A stretch of 40,119 nt of DNA. Source: Sulfurovum sp. (GTDB lineage Bacteria; Campylobacterota; Campylobacteria; Campylobacterales; Sulfurovaceae). Below, piece by piece: positions 7,772 through 17,136 of the stretch. Every line of letters starts with the position of its first letter. Within the stretch, counting starts at the first letter, position 1. Position numbers and translations under genes: made by a program. The notes beneath the pieces were generated by a model, which had not been told where the DNA came from, did not search any database, and saw only the letters and a list, made by a program, of their open reading frames with translations. Location: contig DYMW01000001.1 of NCBI GenBank assembly GCA_020721385.1, positions 1 through 40,119 of the forward strand. Reading direction: 5' to 3'.

Positions 7772-8536
7772 ATGGGTAGCATTGATATTCTCTCAATTAT
7801 TACCATTGCTTTTTTGGGTTCATTTGGACATTGCTTGGGAATGTGTGGGGGAATTGTTATCGCCTACAGCAGTACCAAAATAGATGACAAATATTCCAAA
7901 CTCATGCAAAGTTTTGCACATCTTATCTACTCTTTTGGACGTATCACAACATACATCATGTTGGGAGCGATTTTTGGAGCGATTGGTGGCGTTGCCCAAT
8001 TCAATGGCTACACCATGGCTACCATGACCATTGTTGCAGGGATTTTTATGATTTTAGCAGGTTTGTCACTGCTTGGAAAACTCAAATTTCTCACCAAACT
8101 TGAACACTCTTTTTCTAAAGCCAAATGGTACCAAGATATTTTTCGTCACGTTTTACGCTCACGCTCTTTGTACAGTTTTTACATTTTAGGACTCTTAAAC
8201 GGTCTACTTCCATGTGGTTTGGTCTACTTCTTTGCGGTAACCGCTGCAAGTACAGGTAGCCCACTTTGGGGTGCGTTTGTCATGCTTATTTTTGGATTAA
8301 GCACTGTACCCGCCCTCTTTACACTTGGTTACTTTACAGGACTCTTCACCAAAAGCTCTTTTAGACAAATTATGATGAACATGGCTTCTTTGATTGTTAT
8401 CTTATTTGGGGTCTATACACTCTATCGTGGTTATGGTTTTATCATCAATCCCGATAAATCGGTACTCAATTGTTGTGAAGTAGAAGAGATAAAAGAGAGC
8501 AATACAACCTTACCGCCTTTTAAAATTGGGAATTAA
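7772..8536 (+). CDS. DsbD_2 / SafE-family membrane protein
   Basis: A 254-aa protein with about six helices. The first holds GH20-C21-LGM-C25-GG, the hallmark of the DsbD_2 branch (often annotated sulphite exporter TauE/SafE or heavy-metal transport). NGLLPCGLVY lies near residues 145-154, in the matching position of the second half. Relatives are often found beside copper ATPases and cbb3 oxidase assembly genes, so copper or thiol handling fits better than sulphite export. The C-terminal tail carries a C-C pair near residue 233. Last gene of the NosL operon. Its final 17 bases overlap the end of the convergent DUF89 gene, and no terminator hairpin was seen between them. Confidence 0.87.
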   Translation: MGSIDILSIITIAFLGSFGHCLGMCGGIVIAYSSTKIDDKYSKLMQSFAHLIYSFGRITTYIMLGAIFGAIGGVAQFNGYTMATMTIVAGIFMILAGLSLLGKLKFLTKLEHSFSKAKWYQDIFRHVLRSRSLYSFYILGLLNGLLPCGLVYFFAVTAASTGSPLWGAFVMLIFGLSTVPALFTLGYFTGLFTKSSFRQIMMNMASLIVILFGVYTLYRGYGFIINPDKSVLNCCEVEEIKESNTTLPPFKIGN

Positions 8537-9395
8537 TTTTCCCATTCTTCATAAACACCAAATCCCCTAATGTGGCTCCGACATCATTGGCAACCACATC
8601 GCATTTTACTTTAAAGAGGTGAAAAATTCTTGGGTCATTGACACCCTCTAAACACTCATAGTTTCCCATGCCTTTGGCGATGATTAAATCCATGGTGTTG
8701 TAAAGTTTCATAAATGCTTCACTCGCACACGTATATGCCAAACCTGGTGTATCGATACCTGAATCTACCAAATTGGCTACTTGGTCAATGCCTATGGCTT
8801 TGGCTTCAATCAGTGTTACATCGTTGATAATCGGTTTTCCTCGAACGGCGTAATAGAGGTCTAATGTTGGGTAAGTTTCATTTAGAACTTCGAGTAGAAG
8901 TTTATCAAAAACGTGTTCACCCACATTGTCGCCCACTATCATTAAAGAATTGGCGGTTAATAAGCGGGTTAAAAACTCTGCTTCATCATCAAGGCTAAAA
9001 GGGGTTTGAAAGACCTTTTCAAACTCGGTCGTTAAGTCAAACTGGTTTGGTGTGGCAAAATCTATAACATTTCCTGCTACCGCCGATTTAATCGCCCCTT
9101 TCAAAGGATTGGATGAGGCTTTAACTGTTTGTTGTACATTGGGCAAGAGTTTCATTGCCTCTATGGTCGAAAGGGCTTTAACTTCTTTGTAGACATCATC
9201 ACTGCCAATTACTGCACCCAATTTAGGATACAAATCAGCAGCAGCCATTGGTGGACTCATCTCACCATATTGAGCAATGGCATTTGAAGCAACCTGTACC
9301 ATTGTTTTAGCAGTTGCTTCATCTAAGTTCAGATTTTTAGCAACCCGTAAAGATTGATTTAACAAACACGAAAGACAATCGGATTTTAAATTCAT
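8520..9395 (-). CDS. DUF89 (ARMT1-like) damage-control phosphatase family protein
   Basis: A 291-aa protein of the DUF89 family, archaeal/bacterial short type. An N-terminal C-x2-C (CLSC, residues 8-11) is typical of this subgroup. The metal-binding core is visible as VGDNVGEHVFDK, then RGKPIINDVT, DSGIDTPG and AKGMGNYE. DUF89 proteins are metal-dependent phosphatases thought to remove damaged or over-phosphorylated metabolites; the exact substrate here is unknown. Its ATG overlaps the stop of the 37-aa gene upstream (ATGA), and both lie downstream of the nuo terminator, so they may have their own promoter. Confidence 0.87.
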   Translation of the reverse strand: MNLKSDCLSCLLNQSLRVAKNLNLDEATAKTMVQVASNAIAQYGEMSPPMAAADLYPKLGAVIGSDDVYKEVKALSTIEAMKLLPNVQQTVKASSNPLKGAIKSAVAGNVIDFATPNQFDLTTEFEKVFQTPFSLDDEAEFLTRLLTANSLMIVGDNVGEHVFDKLLLEVLNETYPTLDLYYAVRGKPIINDVTLIEAKAIGIDQVANLVDSGIDTPGLAYTCASEAFMKLYNTMDLIIAKGMGNYECLEGVNDPRIFHLFKVKCDVVANDVGATLGDLVFMKNGKINSQF

Positions 9396-9505
9396 TTTTC
9401 ATCTTCTTTATTATTGGTATCAGAAAACATGAGATATTTCCCATAAAGCATGGCAACGACCACAACTATCACAACCAAATAAGCAACCCATGGTTCTCGG
9501 TTCAT
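9392..9505 (-). CDS. 37-aa single-helix membrane peptide, coupled to the DUF89 gene
   Basis: An unlisted small gene read directly from the sequence: ATG at 9505-9503, TGA at 9394-9392, product of 37 residues. Residues about 7-21 (VAYLVVIVVVVAMLY) form a hydrophobic helix and the tail is charged (NNKEDEK). AAGGAT at 9516-9511 is a good ribosome binding site five bases before the ATG. Its stop overlaps the DUF89 start as ATGA, the arrangement of coupled genes. It is shaped like small respiratory-complex peptides, but no family can be assigned. Confidence 0.65.
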   Translation of the reverse strand: MNREPWVAYLVVIVVVVAMLYGKYLMFSDTNNKEDEK

Positions 9506-9577
9506 TTTATATCCTTATATTTTAATAAAGCAATAATAGTTAAAAGGGTGTTAAAAGAAGATTATGAAGAGCAATTA

Positions 9578-9612
9578 AAAAAATGCATAAGAGGAAAAAC
9601 CCTCTTATGCAT
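9578..9612 (-). terminator. Intrinsic terminator of the nuo operon
   Basis: A perfect 12-bp stem (arms 9584-9595 and 9601-9612, ATGCATAAGAGG) with a five-base loop, followed on the minus strand by six T (9583-9578). It lies 11 bases beyond the nuoN stop codon. Confidence 0.92.
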
Positions 9613-9623
9613 GGTATAAAAAA

Positions 9624-11135
9624 TTACATACCGAAGTTTGTTGCTTTGACCATCATTGTGATGTACTGAATTAATGGGTTTACATAGAAAACCGATGCAA
9701 CAGTTACAAAAACCGTAAAACCAAGAATGGTTAAAAGTGGTTTGGAGACATTGTAATAAACCGTCTCTTGATTCGTTTCAGATATTGGTGCTTTTAAGAA
9801 CATATAAACAATCAATTTCAAATAATAGTACGCTGCAAGCGCTGAGTTAAGACCCATAACAATGGCCAACCAAATGTATCCTGCATCAACAGTTGCACTC
9901 ATAAGATAAATTTTACCCCAGAAAACAGAGAAGGGAGGAACACCTGCTAGTGACAACATAAAAAGTGCCATAACCACCGCACCCATTGGCATGATTCTAA
10001 TCATTCCCGAGAACTTCTCATAAGGGTGGTCATAACGTGCATGGTGAATTCTACTTTTGTGTCGACTTACCCACAACATTGCAAAGGCTCCAAGGTTGGT
10101 AAACATAAAGAGTGCATAGTATAAAAATACCCCTACATTGGCTTTTTCTGTTGCCAAAGCAATGGCTACCATTACAAAACCAGCGTGTGAAATCGATGAG
10201 TATGCCAACATTCTTTTAACATCTTCTTGAACCAATGCCATAAGGTTGGAGATAGTCATGGTAATAACAGCCAATGCAATAATCATCGTCTGTACCCATT
10301 CAATGTTAAGCGATATAAACATTTCAAAAATTCTCATAGAAACAACAAACGCCGCCAATTTAGGAACAATCGACATATATCCAGCCAATGGAGCTGATGC
10401 ACCCTCATAAACATCTGGTGCCCAAGTATGAAACGGGAACAACGAGAGTTTAAAGGCAAATGCCGTCAACAACAACCCTGCTCCACCCAATAGAAGTATC
10501 ATTATTCCTGGTTCTGCCATTCTTGTCTGAATTGCATCTGCAATTTGATACAACTCTAAACTACCAGAAATTCCATAAAAAACAGCAACACCCATGGAAA
10601 AGAACGCAGCAGCCAAAGCACCCATGGTAAAGTATTTCACCGCCGCCTCGAAAGAGTTGTGTCGGTTGTGTAATGCAATCAATGTATACAATGATAATGA
10701 TGCTGTCTCTATTCCAATAAAGATAAGAATCAAGTTATCAGAACTGACCATAAATTGGAATCCTGCAATCATAAACAGAAAGAGTGCAAAGAACTCTGGG
10801 TATGAATACTCATGGAATCTTTTAGAGGTCAATGCCAAAGGAATAAAAAGTATTGATGCCACCAAGATAATCACTTGAGATAAAACAGCAATACCATCCA
10901 TTAAGATAACATCAAAGAAACCTTTTTCATTTGCCCCATAAGTTAAGCCCAATGTTGCCCCTAAATCAATAATCAAAATAAGTATGGTCAACATAACGTA
11001 AAGAGATTTATGAATATGCTCTTTAATTAAATCAATTGTTAAAATAATCAAACCACCCACAATGGCAATAAGCATTGGCATTAGTGTGGTAAGATTTAAG
11101 ACATCCATGGTAATGCTTTTAGGATCTATAAACAT
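9624..11135 (-). CDS. nuoN: NADH-quinone oxidoreductase subunit N
   Basis: A 503-aa antiporter-like membrane subunit of complex I and one of its proton-pumping modules. About 14 helices and the conserved segment HTWAPDVYEGASAPLAGY identify NuoN as opposed to NuoM and NuoL, which carry HTWLPHAHGQAP and HTWLTDAMEGPTPV at this site. The ATG overlaps the nuoM stop (TAATG), and the ribosome binding site AAGGAGGT lies inside the end of nuoM. Last gene of the operon; the terminator at 9578-9612 follows. Confidence 0.96.
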   Translation of the reverse strand: MFIDPKSITMDVLNLTTLMPMLIAIVGGLIILTIDLIKEHIHKSLYVMLTILILIIDLGATLGLTYGANEKGFFDVILMDGIAVLSQVIILVASILFIPLALTSKRFHEYSYPEFFALFLFMIAGFQFMVSSDNLILIFIGIETASLSLYTLIALHNRHNSFEAAVKYFTMGALAAAFFSMGVAVFYGISGSLELYQIADAIQTRMAEPGIMILLLGGAGLLLTAFAFKLSLFPFHTWAPDVYEGASAPLAGYMSIVPKLAAFVVSMRIFEMFISLNIEWVQTMIIALAVITMTISNLMALVQEDVKRMLAYSSISHAGFVMVAIALATEKANVGVFLYYALFMFTNLGAFAMLWVSRHKSRIHHARYDHPYEKFSGMIRIMPMGAVVMALFMLSLAGVPPFSVFWGKIYLMSATVDAGYIWLAIVMGLNSALAAYYYLKLIVYMFLKAPISETNQETVYYNVSKPLLTILGFTVFVTVASVFYVNPLIQYITMMVKATNFGM

Positions 11136-12658
11136 TATTTTACCTCCTTTTTACTCACGATAATCGCTTCTTTGGTTGATTCAGACTGTGCATGATCTTC
11201 CATTTGAACCAATAGAGCTTTAACCGAATTATCAATTGGTCCTAAAACAGGTTTAGGGTAAACACCCAACCAAACAACAAGAAGAACCAATGGAATAAGT
11301 ACCGTAAGCTCTTTACTGTTTAAATCTTTTAATCCATAATTTTTTTCATTCGTTACAGGACCAAAAAATGATTTTTTGAACAGTGCCAACATATAAATAG
11401 AACCAATAATAATGGTAGAACCTGCAATAATCGTACCGATTACTGAAACTTTATAGAAACCAAGCAAAACAAGGAATTCACCAACAAATCCAATGGTCAA
11501 TGGTAACCCAACCGATGCCATAAGCATCACACCAAAAATGGTTGCGTACACTGGCATTACCGTCGCCAATCCACCAAACTCACTCATGTATTTGGTACCT
11601 GTTCGCTCATAGATAACACCCACGAGGAAGAACAACGCTCCTGAAACAATCCCATGAGACAACATTAAGAAAACAGAACCACCAAGACCTTCGGCATTCA
11701 TGGCAAAGACACCAATCATAATAATACCCATGTGTGAAACCGATGAGTAAGCAATAACTTGTTTCATATCTTTTTGTGCAAATGCGACCATCGCAGTATA
11801 AACAACCATAATGAGTGAAAGTGCCATAATAAATGGTGTAAACTCTACCGATGCATCTGGCAAAATTGGTAATGAAAATCTTACAAAACCATACGTACCC
11901 ATTTTAAGCAATACTGCTGCAAGAATAACCGAACCAATGGTTGGTGCTTGTCCGTGAGCATGTGGTAACCATGTATGGAATGGGAACATTGGAACTTTAA
12001 TGGCAAAACCAGCAAAGAATGCCAAGAACAACCAAAACTGCTCATTATCGGTCAGCTTTAATGTATACCAATCTAAAAGGTTAAATGACCAGATACCTGA
12101 TTCGACTTGGAACAAATATGCCATTGCCAAAAGACCCACCAACATAATAAGTGAACCTGCAAAAGTATACAAGAAAAATTTAACCGCTGCATAAACTCTT
12201 GTTGGTCCACCCCATGCCCCAATAATGTAGAGCATTGGCACCAATGAAAGCTCCCAAAAAATATAAAAAAGAATCGCATCCAATGAAAGAAATACACCCA
12301 CCATGGTCATCTCTAAAAAGAGAAGAGAAATAATCATGTTTTTCATCTTTTTCAAATCTGAATCCAAAGAAATCATTCCAAGCAATGTCATTAACGATGC
12401 CATAATTACAATGAAAATAGAGATACCATCAACACCGACATTGTAGGCAATTCCAAACTCTGAAATGACTGGGATAAACTCTGAAAATTGCATACCTGCA
12501 TTGGCACCATCATAGAGTACCCATAACCAAAGTGAGAGTAATAACTCAATTGCTGCCACAGAAACACCATACGCTTTTGCACTGTTTTTGTCAACAACAA
12601 ACCCCAACATCCCTGCAATTGCAGGGAAAAATATTAATATACTTAATATATTATCCAT
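11135..12658 (-). CDS. nuoM: NADH-quinone oxidoreductase subunit M
   Basis: A 507-aa proton-pumping antiporter-like subunit. The motif FHTWLPHAHGQAPTIGSV, with the following LLKMGTYGFVRF, is diagnostic for NuoM, and Lys residues in the central helices are retained. The length is normal. It starts after GGAGAGG, nine bases beyond the nuoL stop. Its last codons provide the ribosome binding site for nuoN. Confidence 0.96.
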   Translation of the reverse strand: MDNILSILIFFPAIAGMLGFVVDKNSAKAYGVSVAAIELLLSLWLWVLYDGANAGMQFSEFIPVISEFGIAYNVGVDGISIFIVIMASLMTLLGMISLDSDLKKMKNMIISLLFLEMTMVGVFLSLDAILFYIFWELSLVPMLYIIGAWGGPTRVYAAVKFFLYTFAGSLIMLVGLLAMAYLFQVESGIWSFNLLDWYTLKLTDNEQFWLFLAFFAGFAIKVPMFPFHTWLPHAHGQAPTIGSVILAAVLLKMGTYGFVRFSLPILPDASVEFTPFIMALSLIMVVYTAMVAFAQKDMKQVIAYSSVSHMGIIMIGVFAMNAEGLGGSVFLMLSHGIVSGALFFLVGVIYERTGTKYMSEFGGLATVMPVYATIFGVMLMASVGLPLTIGFVGEFLVLLGFYKVSVIGTIIAGSTIIIGSIYMLALFKKSFFGPVTNEKNYGLKDLNSKELTVLIPLVLLVVWLGVYPKPVLGPIDNSVKALLVQMEDHAQSESTKEAIIVSKKEVK

Positions 12659-12667
12659 ATCCTCTCC

Positions 12668-14578
12668 TTAACCTATGAATGCAGAAATAGCTGCAGCCAC
12701 TACTAATAACAATGCACCAGCACCCATCCAATTAAGGTATGATGAGAGGTTACCATTTTGCATCCCTCTTGAAACATCACCTGATTTGTAGAATGCTTTT
12801 GCAATAAGGTCAACAGACCCATCAACCACTGCTTTATCAATTGCCCAGAATTTTTCTGATGCGATGGTGTAAGGTTTAACTATAAACTCATCGTAAAATT
12901 TTGGTACATAGTATTGATTTGCAACCAATCTATAGATAAATGATTGTTCAAATACTTCATCTCTTTTCCACGCCTCTTTACCCGTACCTGCATATTTTTT
13001 ATAAGCAATAACAATACCTGTTACAGCTAGAATAATAACCAGTAATCCAAGTAACCAAGCCCAATGGTGAGTATGATGACTCATTTCATAATCAGGAAGA
13101 TTTCTTGTAATGAATTCTCTAAAGTCTTCCATAAACCAACCAAATGAGATAGCAAGTGCTGCTAAAGGAGCCATTGCTACGAGTACATATTTGTACATAT
13201 CGTGTGGGTGGAAACCTAACGCTTTATAACGCTCATCACCGTGGAAAGTAAAGAATACTTGTCTAAAGCTATAGAAAGCTGTCATTCCTGCCGTAATCAC
13301 CAAAATTCCCCAAATAATAAAACTTCCATCATTAAAAGCTGTCTCAATAATGGCATCTTTTGAATAGAACCCTGCAAAGAAAGGAAGACCAGCCAATGCC
13401 ACAGAAGCGATTCCCATATAAATATAAGAACCCCTCATCACTTTTTTCATTCCACCCATTTTAAAGATGTCAAGTTCATCATCCATGGCATGCATCACGT
13501 TACCTGCACCAAGGAAAAGTAACGCTTTAAAGAATGCGTGTGCAGCAAGGTGGAAAAGTGCAATCCAATACGCACCCAAACCAGCAGCAGCAAACATGTA
13601 TCCCAACTGAGAAAGGGTTGAGAGTGCAACAATTCGTTTAATGTCTCTAGCACTCAATGCCATTGAAGCGGCATAGAATGCAACAAATGCACCCAATGAT
13701 GCAATAAAAAATGAAACCCCAGCAACAGCATCTAAGCTAAACAGTGGGTTGGCTCTAATGACCAAAAATACCCCTGCTGTTACCATGGTAGCTGCGTGAA
13801 TCAATGCAGAAACAGGTGTAGGACCTTCCATCGCATCGGTTAACCATGTATGAAGTGGAAATTGTGCCGATTTACCCATTGCTCCAATAAAGAGTGCAAT
13901 GGCAATGGCAACTAAAATTCCATCTTTAAGATTTGGTAGTGCTTCAAAAACAACGTCATATTGTAATGAACCAATATTCCAGTAAATCAAGAAAATACCA
14001 ACCAACATACCAAGGTCAGCCACACGGTTCATAATAAATGCTTCATTGGCTGCCCATGATGGTGAAATAGATGGATTCTCTTCAAAAGGTCTGTCTGCTT
14101 TATGATACCAAAAACCAATCAATAACCATGAACAAACACCAACACCTTCCCAACCGATAAATAGACCCGCAAAGTTATCACTCATTACCAAAATAAGCAT
14201 TGAAAAAACGAATGCTGAAAGGTAAGAGAAAAATCTATTGTACCCTTTATCATGATCCATATACCCTATAGAGTAGATATGAACAACGGTTGAAACCAAA
14301 GTAACAACCACCATCATGGTGACCGATACTTCATCAACAAGGAAACCAAACGGGATACTTAAATCACCTGCATTAATCCAATCCATTAGGGTAACGTGTA
14401 CCGCCCCAAACTCTGCTACGTGTATCGCCAACATAAGCGATGCAATAAACGAGAGTGCCAATAGTCCCGACGCCACGATACCCACCAAATGTGTTTTAGG
14501 ACTTCTTGCAAAAAATAGCCCTGCAAAGAGTGAGCCAACAAAAGGAGCAAAGAGTGCTACATATACTAAACTTTCCAT
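12668..14578 (-). CDS. nuoL: NADH-quinone oxidoreductase subunit L
   Basis: A 636-aa subunit, the largest antiporter-like module of complex I, placed at the distal end of the membrane arm. It has about 16 helices, the motif FPLHTWLTDAMEGPTPVSAL, and a C-terminal stretch (residues about 530-636) fitting the lateral helix and its final transmembrane anchor. The length is typical. Five bases separate it from nuoK. Confidence 0.96.
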   Translation of the reverse strand: MESLVYVALFAPFVGSLFAGLFFARSPKTHLVGIVASGLLALSFIASLMLAIHVAEFGAVHVTLMDWINAGDLSIPFGFLVDEVSVTMMVVVTLVSTVVHIYSIGYMDHDKGYNRFFSYLSAFVFSMLILVMSDNFAGLFIGWEGVGVCSWLLIGFWYHKADRPFEENPSISPSWAANEAFIMNRVADLGMLVGIFLIYWNIGSLQYDVVFEALPNLKDGILVAIAIALFIGAMGKSAQFPLHTWLTDAMEGPTPVSALIHAATMVTAGVFLVIRANPLFSLDAVAGVSFFIASLGAFVAFYAASMALSARDIKRIVALSTLSQLGYMFAAAGLGAYWIALFHLAAHAFFKALLFLGAGNVMHAMDDELDIFKMGGMKKVMRGSYIYMGIASVALAGLPFFAGFYSKDAIIETAFNDGSFIIWGILVITAGMTAFYSFRQVFFTFHGDERYKALGFHPHDMYKYVLVAMAPLAALAISFGWFMEDFREFITRNLPDYEMSHHTHHWAWLLGLLVIILAVTGIVIAYKKYAGTGKEAWKRDEVFEQSFIYRLVANQYYVPKFYDEFIVKPYTIASEKFWAIDKAVVDGSVDLIAKAFYKSGDVSRGMQNGNLSSYLNWMGAGALLLVVAAAISAFIG

Positions 14579-14583
14579 TCTTT

Positions 14584-14892
14584 CTATCCTTTCATTGTTG
14601 CGATTACATCAAGATCCAGTGAACCATACTTTTTATAAAGTACAATCAAAAGTCCCAAACCAACAGCCACTTCAGAGGCTGCAACTGCGATAACAAAAAA
14701 GGCAAACATCTGCCCTGATAAATCACCATAATAGTTCCCAATAGCTGCAAATGCAACGTTGACTGCATTTAACATTACTTCGGTCGCAAAAAAGAGCATC
14801 AAAAGATTTTTTCTTCTAAGTACCCCTACAAATCCTATACTAAACAGTAACCCTGAAAGTATAAGATAATGACCAATACCTATTTCCATCAT
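14584..14892 (-). CDS. nuoK: NADH-quinone oxidoreductase subunit K
   Basis: A 102-aa three-helix subunit. The second helix contains the conserved glutamate in LMLFFATEVMLNAVNVAF, which belongs to the proton path, and a second Glu sits in the third helix (AASEVAVGLGLL). Normal length. The start overlaps the nuoJ stop by four bases (ATGA), so translation is coupled. Confidence 0.96.
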   Translation of the reverse strand: MMEIGIGHYLILSGLLFSIGFVGVLRRKNLLMLFFATEVMLNAVNVAFAAIGNYYGDLSGQMFAFFVIAVAASEVAVGLGLLIVLYKKYGSLDLDVIATMKG

Positions 14893-15476
14893 TTCGCTCC
14901 TCCTTTTAAAATTTCATCCTCTAACTCTTTATCTGATGCTTCACATTCAGTTAATGAGTAATCCATTTTCTTACCAGCCAAAATAATACCTGCTATCATT
15001 GCCACAAGTAACATTACTGCTGCGACTTCAAACGGAACCAAATATTTGGTAAAGAGAACCAATCCAACATCTTGAGCATTACCAAAAGCACCTAAGCCTT
15101 CGGCCAATCCAACAGGATAAAGGGCTTGAATATTCTCACCAATAATTGGAGCTGAAAACATGATTACAAAAACCAATGCCATTAATCCACCCAATACAAA
15201 TGCTAAGGAAGGATTTTGATGCTTCTCTTTAATATCTTTGGTTGCATCAAAAAACATCATCGAGAAAGCATAAAGTGCCATAACAGCACCCACATATACA
15301 ATAAGTTGAACAACCCCTAAAAAGTCTGCTCCCAAAAGAAAGAAGAATCCTGAAATCATTACCATTCCTGCAGCCAATGCGGTCATGGCATACAGAACAT
15401 TCTTACTCATTACCGTAATCGTAAACAATACCATGGTAGATATTGCAAAGATATAAAAGGCTATTACTTCATACAT
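14889..15476 (-). CDS. nuoJ: NADH-quinone oxidoreductase subunit J
   Basis: A 195-aa membrane subunit with five helices. It carries the Gly- and Tyr-rich third-helix region GVVQLIVYVGAVMALYAFS, the conserved pi-bulge helix region of NuoJ. The C-terminal tail is charged and cytoplasmic. It lies between nuoI (14-base gap) and nuoK (four-base overlap). Confidence 0.95.
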   Translation of the reverse strand: MYEVIAFYIFAISTMVLFTITVMSKNVLYAMTALAAGMVMISGFFFLLGADFLGVVQLIVYVGAVMALYAFSMMFFDATKDIKEKHQNPSLAFVLGGLMALVFVIMFSAPIIGENIQALYPVGLAEGLGAFGNAQDVGLVLFTKYLVPFEVAAVMLLVAMIAGIILAGKKMDYSLTECEASDKELEDEILKGGAK

Positions 15477-15490
15477 TTTATTCCCCTTCT

Positions 15491-16114
15491 TTAGTACGCT
15501 AATGGCGTTTTTTTGATGTTATCATCAGCATTAGGACTAATTGCACCAAAACCTTGATACTCTTGTTGAAGATTCAATTTGTCAATTGGTGTTAACATAT
15601 CTTCAAAGAGTGAGAAACTCGCTCTCTGTTCTGAAGCTGTCTCATAACGTTGACCATGAACAATCGCCAACTCAGGACACACTTCTGCACAATATCCACA
15701 GAAAATACATCGACCAAAGTTAATGGTATATTTTGAAACCTCTTTTCGTTGGTTCTCATCATAACGTGTCTCCATAGAGATACAGTTGGAGATACAAATC
15801 TTTTCACAAAGACCACAACCAATACATCGGTAGTTACCACTCTCCATGAGTCTTAACATCTCATGAATCGCTCGGTATCGTGGTGAAATAGGCAACTTCT
15901 CAAATGGATATTGCGTTGTGTGCATTTTTCCACCAAGAAGTGCATTTCCCATCTCTCTTAGTGTGACCCAAAGTCCGACAAAAAGCTCTGGTTTAAAGGT
16001 TCTTGAAACTACCTGTTTAAACTCTCCCCACCCACTTGAAGGCGAATGACTTAAGTCTAATTTTTTGTAATTTTGCGTTCCAACATTTCTGTTTTTAAAT
16101 TGTTCTAAACTCAT
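15491..16114 (-). CDS. nuoI: NADH-quinone oxidoreductase subunit I (two [4Fe-4S])
   Basis: A 207-aa ferredoxin-like subunit holding clusters N6a and N6b between NuoG and NuoB. Ligands are C97-x2-C100-x2-C103-x3-C107 and C136-x2-C139-x2-C142-x3-C146. The first motif ends in C-I rather than the common C-P, with an additional Cys at 111. An N-terminal extension of about 70 residues includes the amphipathic membrane-contact region. It starts nine bases after nuoH. Confidence 0.96.
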   Translation of the reverse strand: MSLEQFKNRNVGTQNYKKLDLSHSPSSGWGEFKQVVSRTFKPELFVGLWVTLREMGNALLGGKMHTTQYPFEKLPISPRYRAIHEMLRLMESGNYRCIGCGLCEKICISNCISMETRYDENQRKEVSKYTINFGRCIFCGYCAEVCPELAIVHGQRYETASEQRASFSLFEDMLTPIDKLNLQQEYQGFGAISPNADDNIKKTPLAY

Positions 16115-16123
16115 CTCTACTCC

Positions 16124-17134
16124 TTACACTAACATCATCACGATACCCGTGATAATTACGTTGACAACAGCCAATGGCATCAATACTTTCCAACATAGCC
16201 ACATCAACTGATCTGGTCTCACATGAGGCCAAGCTGCTCTTACCCACAACATAAAGAAGAATGAGAAAGCAATTTTAGCAACAATCATAAACCAACCAGG
16301 GAAAATCCAGAAATCATTGTATCCACCCAAGAAAACAACAGAAGCAACAACCCCAATGGTAATCATGTTGGCATACTCTCCAATAAAGAACATCCCCCAT
16401 CTCAGACCCGAATACTCGGTTGCATATCCAGAGATAACTTCTGCTTCATGCTCCAAAAGGTCAAATGGTGTTCTGTTGGTTTCTGCAAATCCTGCAATAA
16501 TGAAAAGAACAAATGCTACAGGCTGATAAACCACCATCCAAAGACCATCTGTTTGATAATCATTAAAATCAACAAATGAGAGTGAGCCAACCATCATAAT
16601 TGGTGCCAATATAGATAAACCTGTTACCACTTCATAACTTAAAAACTGAATCGCTGTTCTAGCACTTCCAATAATACCCCATTTGTTGGCTTGTGCCATA
16701 CCTGCTAATAGCGGACCATAAAGACCCGCTGCCATCATTCCAAGTACAAACAAGATACCTACGTTAATATCAGAGGCAATAGAAGGTACATAAATATCCA
16801 CAAAAGGGATGGTAAAATCAGGAAATACAGGAACCGCTGCCAAAGCAATAAACGCCGTTGCTGCTGTAATTGCTGGTGCTACGGCAAATATAACTTTATT
16901 GGCGTGTTGAGGAATAATATCTTCTTTGGTAAAAAGTTTAATACCATCTGCTATCAATTGTAATAATCCATAAGGACCAACATACATTGGTCCAAGTCTT
17001 CTTTGCATAAATGCAAGTATTTTTCGTTCAATAAATGTACCAAACCCTGCAATGGCTGCAATAATCGCCAAAATTAAAATGGCTTTAATGATGACACCCA
17101 ATGCAGTGACTTCTGGTAATATTGTTGTTTCCAT
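16124..17134 (-). CDS. nuoH: NADH-quinone oxidoreductase subunit H
   Basis: A 336-aa membrane subunit forming the quinone chamber and joining the hydrophilic arm to the pumps. Visible hallmarks are FIERKILAFMQRRLGP (about residues 34-49), then GLLQLIADGIKLFTKEDIIP, and the acidic loop AETNRTPFDLLEHEAEVISG. Length and about eight helices are normal. Only two bases lie between it and the preceding nuoG. Confidence 0.97.
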   Translation of the reverse strand: METTILPEVTALGVIIKAILILAIIAAIAGFGTFIERKILAFMQRRLGPMYVGPYGLLQLIADGIKLFTKEDIIPQHANKVIFAVAPAITAATAFIALAAVPVFPDFTIPFVDIYVPSIASDINVGILFVLGMMAAGLYGPLLAGMAQANKWGIIGSARTAIQFLSYEVVTGLSILAPIMMVGSLSFVDFNDYQTDGLWMVVYQPVAFVLFIIAGFAETNRTPFDLLEHEAEVISGYATEYSGLRWGMFFIGEYANMITIGVVASVVFLGGYNDFWIFPGWFMIVAKIAFSFFFMLWVRAAWPHVRPDQLMWLCWKVLMPLAVVNVIITGIVMMLV

Positions 17135-17136
17135 AT

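Noticed and set aside
7772..8536. Sulphite exporter (TauE/SafE) as the function of the last gene of the NosL operon
   Set aside because: The GHC-x2-MCGG motif and neighbours fit the DsbD_2 metal/thiol branch better.
10594..10878. Long plus-strand frames inside the nuo genes and the repeat lipoprotein
   Set aside because: They lie wholly within well-supported minus-strand genes, with no ribosome binding sites or recognisable domains.
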